Shown here: positions 59,026 through 64,000 of the stretch, piece after piece
Position numbering within the stretch: position 1 is the first letter of the stretch
Layout of the letters: every line of letters begins with the position of its first letter
Assembly: GCA_018136815.1 (NCBI GenBank)
Contig: CM030939.1
Span: 558,001-622,000 of the forward strand
DNA from: Isochrysis galbana
Lineage: Eukaryota > Haptophyta > Isochrysidales > Isochrysidaceae
DNA: 64,000 nucleotides
Direction of reading: 5' to 3'
Made by a program: the position numbers and the translations under genes
The notes under the pieces: model-generated
Told to the model about the DNA's origin: nothing
What the model saw: the letters and a program-made list of their open reading frames with translations, nothing else
The model's database searches: none

Positions 59026-59295
59026 TTGAGCGTTAGTGCCTCCCACGATCTATAATGAGACTACCGAGATAACCACACAATCAGCCGAAAGAAGGGAAAC
59101 ATGCCGCCGGGGATCGGTCCAAGCCGCCTGCCATTGGAAGCCTCACACACCCAGCCCCTAGGTAGTGCACGAAGGGACGCGCCGCAAGGCAGGTGGAGGG
59201 GGGATAATGGAAACGGGCGTGGCTGCATAGATTCAGTGCAAGGTCGCACGCGCGGCGAGGTTATTAAGAAGTTTTTTTTTGAGCGTTAGTGCCTC
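59026..59295 (+). mobile_element. 236-bp retroposon with 17-bp target duplication
   Basis: TTGAGCGTTAGTGCCTC occurs at 59026-59042 and 59279-59295 and brackets 236 bp (59043-59278) ending in TTATTAAGAAG plus a T run. Long direct duplication, small size and T-rich 3' end are those of a SINE or retroposed small RNA. No clear RNA polymerase III A/B boxes and no known RNA were recognised. Confidence 0.65.
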
Positions 59296-60168
59296 TACTC
59301 CCACTAGACTTGCACCATCACGCCAAGCCACGACGCGCATGACCGCACCAAATCTAGGGCGGTCAAACAGGTTTTTTTAACTATTAGTAAGGGTTGGGCT
59401 GCATTTTTTGACCGTGGCGCGAGGCTCAATAAAAAACCTTCAGGTGGGGCCACCTGCCGCCACGAAAATCTTCGCCAGGAAATGGTGCGATTCTCCCCCC
59501 CTCTCCCCGGGTAACAAAAACTGCATATTTCTACCCGGGCCTATTCCCCAGTTGTTCTCCTCTCTTGTCCGTCTTTTGTTTCTGGCGCGCTCGCTCGGAA
59601 GCACCCTCTCCGTGTCTGTCCCCCGTGTGCTCCACCTCGTCCCGCTTGCTGCCATGTTCTTCGACCCCGCTCTCACGCCATGTAACAAGACTTGTGAAAC
59701 CGCCTCTACACCGCCATCGCGCTCTCCCTCTCCCTCCGCGCACCACATTGCCCAAGCCTCACCACAGCCACAAGCACATTCACTCCATCGCCACCTCACC
59801 CGTCACAACATCATTGAGCTAGCGCGCTCACACAACGACGACGGTGACAACGGTACACCTTCCCCTCCCTTCACTCGGAGTAGATCTGACACGTATGTAC
59901 TGCAAAACACTCGTACAGAGGTCAGAGTCAAACATACCCCGAGAGTCCGGCAATCACGTTATTAGCGTGCGTTAGCGTGAAGCAAGGGCGGCGAGCAGCA
60001 GACGAAGCCGTTCACTACCGGAACACATGATATAGGGCTATCTAACTCTCACATAAAACAGGACTACTCTACCTACTTTGGGAAGCATCCCTCCTCCTTC
60101 TGCCACTCTCAGGAGCTCTAGGAGAGCTCTCTTCACTCGACTCCCCCATTCTTCCTACTCTGCGAGCC
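59296..60168. other. Intergenic; dispersed motif and a weak ORF
   Basis: AGGGCGGTCAAACAGGTTTT lies at 59350-59369. The ORF from 59654 (MFFDPALTPCNKTCETASTP) to 59965 is Ser/Pro-rich, with no recognised domain. It could be a gag relic or nothing. Confidence 0.35.
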
Positions 60169-61131
60169 ATGGTCTCGCCTCGTCTCCTCCCACTCATGCT
60201 GCTCTGTCTTCCCTTTCGCATCAGCTCTCGCTGCACAGAGCTCGCAGCTGCGCTTGGCCTTGACGAGCCAATCGCTGAGGCGCTTCTCAACTTGCTCGGG
60301 GAGGCTCGCACGCGCCCAGGCCACCTCCCGCTGCCTGCCGTGAATCATTCACATCACCATAAGCACAGCTTTCAACTAGCATACATCCGGTTCACCAACC
60401 TTCTGTGGGATGCGCATGTTCTTCCCTTGCCCTTCCCCCCTAATGGACCAAAGCTCATCCCGCGCAAGCGTCTCGACGACATCATGAAAGTCACCAAGCC
60501 ACAGGTCCTTCAGCTCCTATCGGAGGCCAACCTGTCAAGCACGGCTGGCTGCCTCGAATGGGGCACAATGTACATCGAGCGCTTCTACAGCGATGAGTGT
60601 GCTCAACTGGGCGTAAACTCGCTCAACTACATGCCGGCTGCGCGCCAGGAGGGCATCGTGTCGGGCGGTACAACAGGGGTGCGCCAGGTAAATATCAACC
60701 TTTGTAGGGCGCCGCTCAACCCGGTAATCCTGGCCGAGATCATCCGACTTGGCGGCTTCTCGCTCGTGCTCGCGACACAGGTCTGGGAGCATCTCGCGCG
60801 GCCGGTGCACTGCATGTCCAACTTGTTCTCCATGATGGCTCCTGGTGCAGTCGCGCTCTTCACTGTGCCATTCCAGTACCCATACCACCGTGTGCCCAAC
60901 GACTATTTCCGGTACACCCCTGACGGACTGGCTGTGGTCGCTCAAGAGGCCGGATTTGAAGCTATCAGGAAGTTTGGTGTTGGGACACGGCGTGAGCTGG
61001 ACGCCATGAATTCTGGCTTTCCGGTGTTGGCATTGCCTAAAAGTGTGATGGCATTGCCTAAGGAGACTGACAACCCGCACACCGACAATTTTTTTCACAC
61101 GTCAGTCGTGGTCGCACGCAAACCTCGATGA
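60169..61131 (+). CDS. Secretory-pathway SAM-dependent methyltransferase-like protein, 320 aa
   Basis: Single exon. The N-terminus MVSPRLLPLMLLCLPFRISS is a signal peptide or anchor. CLEWGTMYIERFY stands where motif I (LE-G) of class I methyltransferases occurs, and LATQVWEHLARPVHCMSNLF with MMAPGAVALFTVPFQYPYHR is the usual VLEHV----- ... LKPGG-LL-TVP pattern of type-11 methyltransferases. Then NDYFRYTPDGLAVVAQEAGF matches the FR-T--GL--LLE-AGF motif. The loss of the second glycine in motif I is unusual. The substrate is unknown; family members often act on glycans or lipids, which would agree with a luminal enzyme. Confidence 0.75.
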   Translation: MVSPRLLPLMLLCLPFRISSRCTELAAALGLDEPIAEALLNLLGEARTRPGHLPLPAVNHSHHHKHSFQLAYIRFTNLLWDAHVLPLPFPPNGPKLIPRKRLDDIMKVTKPQVLQLLSEANLSSTAGCLEWGTMYIERFYSDECAQLGVNSLNYMPAARQEGIVSGGTTGVRQVNINLCRAPLNPVILAEIIRLGGFSLVLATQVWEHLARPVHCMSNLFSMMAPGAVALFTVPFQYPYHRVPNDYFRYTPDGLAVVAQEAGFEAIRKFGVGTRRELDAMNSGFPVLALPKSVMALPKETDNPHTDNFFHTSVVVARKPR

Positions 61132-61890
61132 GCGCGGCGCATTCGGGCGACGATCCTACGTCTGATTGTGCCAGGTCATGAAGATGAGGGAAGGCGCGAG
61201 TGTTGGACGCGCAGCACTACGTTGGAATTGAACGAGACGTGTAATGAAGGCGTGCACGGGTTGTTTGGAACTGGCCATGGACAATGGACAGCGGTAGATC
61301 CACCAGTGCCGTCCCGTACTATAGACTCGGCTCTGTTTGACGGATGACGCCGCGTGGTAGGTGATGAGCGCGATTGCTCTTGTCGGCTTTTCCTGATTGA
61401 CAGAGACAGGTGAATGAAGGGGTGGCCACAGTGCACGCTCCGGCGCGAGCCAGCAGCCATCTTGGTGGAGTCTCCCCTTGTGATCTGCGAACCCTCCCGC
61501 CCCACAAAAGGTAATGTAGCGTCGGTCAGTGCCCCCCCCCCCCCCTCGCCCTCGGATCTATTCCCACTTTGGACCGCGCGTCGTCTGGGATACGTGTGGC
61601 CCTTCCCCCCCTCCCCTCGTGGCCGGCGTTACGCGGTTATATTTGTTGTTTGTTGACATATACTCTCGTCCTATGGCTATGGCGGTAAACTTTCTAGAAG
61701 ACAAGTCGGCCTCGGAGTTCCTCCTTGCCACTTGTTGCGGGCGGGGGAGGGATATTTTGGGTGCGCGCTATACTTAGCTCGCCCCATCCCCCATCCCTCC
61801 TCGGTTCGGCAGCTCCGGATTCCCCCTCGCGTGGAAAGTAATGCCGGGTTCCGAGGCATCCCTTCATTCCTCTCGCACCCGTCGGTCAAC
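61132..61890. other. Intergenic
   Basis: No gene recognised. A C run at 61532-61547. The right end leads into the hairpin preceding 61910. Confidence 0.4.
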
Positions 61891-62100
61891 TATTGTTATG
61901 GTTTCAGCGATGGGGCGCGCGCCGACCGCTCCCCTCTCCCAGCCCCCCGCCGTCACGACTGACGAATTGGGATGGCCCATCATAGGGCCTGAGGGCAATG
62001 AGGAAGGGGAAAAGCCGGCGGTAGGCGCGGCGAGGGAGGCCACTTCGGAGGTGCTGACGGGCTGAAGCCCGTCAGCAGAGGAAGGCGGGCAGGCGAGAGG
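61889..62100 (+). mobile_element. LINE-like 5' end, short ORF (MGRA variant)
   Basis: AACTATTGTTATGGTTTCAGCG precedes ATG 61910. The ORF MGRAPTAPLSQPPAVTTDEL continues to a stop at 62065. The start matches 39914-39970, the end matches 8650-8790. It therefore links two otherwise separate fragments as one family. Confidence 0.55.
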
Positions 62101-62269
62101 GAGAGGGAGAGCGGCGGTGAGAGCGAGGCCTATCTCAAAATGTCTAAGTGTGTATGTACGAGATGTGACGGTGTGACGGTGTGATTGTGTGGTGTAGAAT
62201 CATATCGACATTTTCATAGTAACCAGCGCCCAGCGCACGCTATGTGTATGTAAAAAATATATACACCTA
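62101..62269. other. Unassigned spacer between LINE fragments
   Basis: Short repeats of GTGTGACGGTGTGA type near 62165; no coding capacity seen. Confidence 0.35.
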
Positions 62270-63465
62270 ATTTGTGCTGCAGATTACACACACGCCGCCG
62301 ATCTACGTACGACTACGATAGAGACAGAGCTCCACCGACCGCCGCTACTACCCTTAGTACTGGTGCCGGCGAACTGCACTTCACGGTAAGAGAAGGCGAC
62401 ATCATACTCTTATACAAAAAGGGTATAGACCGATTACGCTGCTACAAAGCGACTACAAGATTCTAGCCAAAATACTCACTAATAGACCTAAAACAGTAAT
62501 AGGCCAACTACGTTTATACTTAGTTCGCCCATGGGGGGCACGAGCCCCCCTCTCTCTCCACTCCTCCCCTGCCATGGGGGAGGAACCACTCACTCTCCTG
62601 GCACGCCTGATGGCGTGCCAAGAGCACACAACCATGCTGGCCCACTTCTCTCCCCACAGGCCCGCCTGACTCGCCCGTCCTGGCCCGTCGCGGCCTGCCC
62701 ATCTCTCTGACCAGCCCCTCCTCCCCCTGGGCCCCCCTGTTCAGGACCCCCCAGCCAGCTCCAGTCGTCCTGCAGGGGCGCGGAGCGCCAGCGAGGGAGA
62801 GGCAGGAGGGGCCAGGGCCATGCCCCAGCCTCACCTGCCCCCTGAGCTGTCCTCCCAGGCCCCTGCAGGCCACCTGGGGACCTGAAGAGGGGCCGCAGGC
62901 GCGCGCCATGGGCCCCCGCATCAGGGAAGAGAGGAGGAAAAGGGAAGAGGGAGGGGAGGGGGGAGCGGCAGCTCTCCCCTCCGGGAGAAACGTGTCTTCT
63001 CGCCCCGTTTGGGTAAGAGAAGACGGGGGCGCCAGAGCCAGGAGGGAAGGGCCGCGGCTTGCCGCGGCCACTCGCTTCGGCGAGCGAAGATCAGCGCTTC
63101 TGGGCCCCTATCTAACGAGTGCCCCCCCCCCCCTGCGATGCTTTTACCCGAAAGGGGTTTTCCCCCAGCGTGGACTCGAGGAGAGGACGCGCTGGGGTGC
63201 GCGGGGTCGGTGCGTGCACTGGGGGGAGGACAAATATCGAGGGGAGGGGGCAGTGCCCCCCACCCCCCGGTATCACTCGGACACCTGGCCCGTCAGGCAT
63301 GGCGGGATTCCGGGACTGAGACGTTATGTCCAATTAGCCAGTGGGGTTGGCTAGGATATAACATTGATTATTATTATTATTAAAACAGTAATAGGCAACA
63401 TAATATCAAAAGACCAATTGGGATTCATCCCCCAGCGGCTAATAGGAGAAGCCACGTCTTAGTTT
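62270..63465 (+). pseudogene. LINE reverse transcriptase fragment split by a retroposon
   Basis: 62396-62430 encodes GDIILLYKKG. After a frameshift, 62431-62504 encodes YRPITLLQSDYKILAKILTN and RPKTVIG. The insert 62505-63381 and a 15-bp duplication follow, and then the frame resumes at 63397 with NIISKDQLGFIPQRLIGEAT. Together these are consecutive motifs of a LINE RT finger/palm. The RT is dead: it has a frameshift, a missing stretch after KKG and a stop at about 63457-63459. Confidence 0.85.
62505..63381 (+). mobile_element. Short retroposon family A, full copy (877 bp)
   Basis: It begins CAACTACGTTTATACTTAGT and ends GGCTAGGATATAACATTGAT followed by an (ATT)n tail. It is flanked by AAAACAGTAATAGGC at 62490-62504 and 63382-63396. 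The body is close to 16834-17718, including the block around GGGGTTTTCCCCCAGCGTGG. It carries no conserved protein, so it is non-autonomous. Confidence 0.9.
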
Positions 63466-63561
63466 TAAGACAGAGGTAGTAAAAATCAAAATTATTATAC
63501 AGAGCTGAGTGACCGGGCTAGTACTTTAGCATGAATTGTTGATTATAGGACGTCTATCAAA

Positions 63562-64000
63562 TCACTTCGCGCCGCCGTTGGCGAAGTGCACGATCGCGCC
63601 TTCGTGCGGGAACTTCACCGACACGTTACACCCCTTGGCATGCACCCGGAATGCGGTGGTGTCGAAGATTCCCGAGGTGGTGTTGAGCAATCTCACGCGA
63701 CCATCGGCAGCGAGGGACAAGTCGATCGGCACGGCCGGGAAGGGGAAGAGGCGCGACGACCAGGAGCCGGGCAAGGAGCTGCACCTGCAGTCGCAGCCAA
63801 TGCGCAGCTGCGCGCCGTCGCCGCGACGGCGCAGGACGTAGGTGAGGTGCGCCTCTCCGCCACCCACGCCTTCGATCCGCGTGACGGCCCCTGCATGCCC
63901 GGCCCACACCACCTCCTTAGCCACAGCCTTTCCTCGGCCGAGGTCGACGAGCTGCCCACCTTCTGTGCGGCGCAGAAGGTCGCGCGCGTCGAGGCAGAGC
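63562..64000 (-). CDS. 3' part of an unidentified gene, cut by the window edge
   Basis: The minus frame is open from the window edge to a stop at 63562, about 145 codons, with no upstream stop seen. It reads DLGRGKAVAKEVVWAGHAGA, HLTYVLRRRGDGAQLRIGCD and VRLLNTTSGIFDTTAFRVHA before KGCNVSVKFPHEGAIVHFAN. The pattern of strands with scattered Cys suggests an all-beta extracellular or luminal domain. I do not recognise the family. Confidence 0.5.
   Translation of the reverse strand, partial: LCLDARDLLRRTEGGQLVDLGRGKAVAKEVVWAGHAGAVTRIEGVGGGEAHLTYVLRRRGDGAQLRIGCDCRCSSLPGSWSSRLFPFPAVPIDLSLAADGRVRLLNTTSGIFDTTAFRVHAKGCNVSVKFPHEGAIVHFANGGAK

Overview
The window is nuclear DNA from a unicellular eukaryotic alga with a secondary plastid, most probably a haptophyte. 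The genes are GC-rich and split by short introns, several of them with GC-AG boundaries. A tocopherol-pathway enzyme (homogentisate phytyltransferase) starts with a signal peptide, as expected when plastid proteins travel through the ER. There are genes of flagellar type (TOGARAM-like, CCDC81-like), a giant proline-rich surface protein with Cys-rich repeats of the kind seen in haptophytes and some other marine algae, and long G/C homopolymers. The lineage call is an inference; a pelagophyte or other secondary alga is not excluded. No tRNA, rRNA, CRISPR or bacterial-style operon was seen.

Layout. 0-2.4 kb: hAT transposon relic plus a LINE 5' end. 2.4-8.1 kb: secreted, membrane-anchored Pro-rich/Cys-repeat protein with reading-frame jumps at C runs. 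8.2-13.1 kb: Ty3/gypsy remnants, a small crystallin-like membrane protein, a 204-bp tandem repeat. 13.2-15.5 kb: CCDC81-like gene, then a foldback element. 16-18 kb: LTR start and a short retroposon inserted into a copy of itself. 18.7-20.1 kb: HTH gene. 20.3-31.8 kb: Ty1/copia cluster in which an intact 5.1-kb element (identical 240-bp LTRs, 5-bp target duplication) sits inside an older copy, flanked by shuffled fragments. 33-38.4 kb: TOGARAM-like gene. 39-42.6 kb: copia, LINE and gypsy (chromodomain, LTR) relics. 42.6-46.0 kb: an 8-exon Hsp70. 46-53.5 kb: LINE fragments and a GT8 glycosyltransferase. 54.1-56.0 kb: 5-exon homogentisate phytyltransferase. 56.3-58.3 kb: young non-autonomous LTR element. 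59 kb: 236-bp retroposon. 60.2-61.1 kb: methyltransferase-like gene. 61.9-63.5 kb: LINE fragments, one split by another copy of the short retroposon. 63.6 kb to the end: 3' part of a gene that leaves the window.

The host genes are not an operon. They serve unrelated roles: surface or scale protein, two probable axoneme proteins, chaperone, glycosylation, tocopherol synthesis, methyl transfer. The most unusual signal is a set of LINE-like 5' ends scattered over the window, each with a short AT-rich hairpin directly upstream of a start codon that mostly encodes Met-Glu-Arg-Ala, together with a ~880-bp non-autonomous retroposon that begins with the same kind of hairpin and has clear 15-18 bp target duplications.
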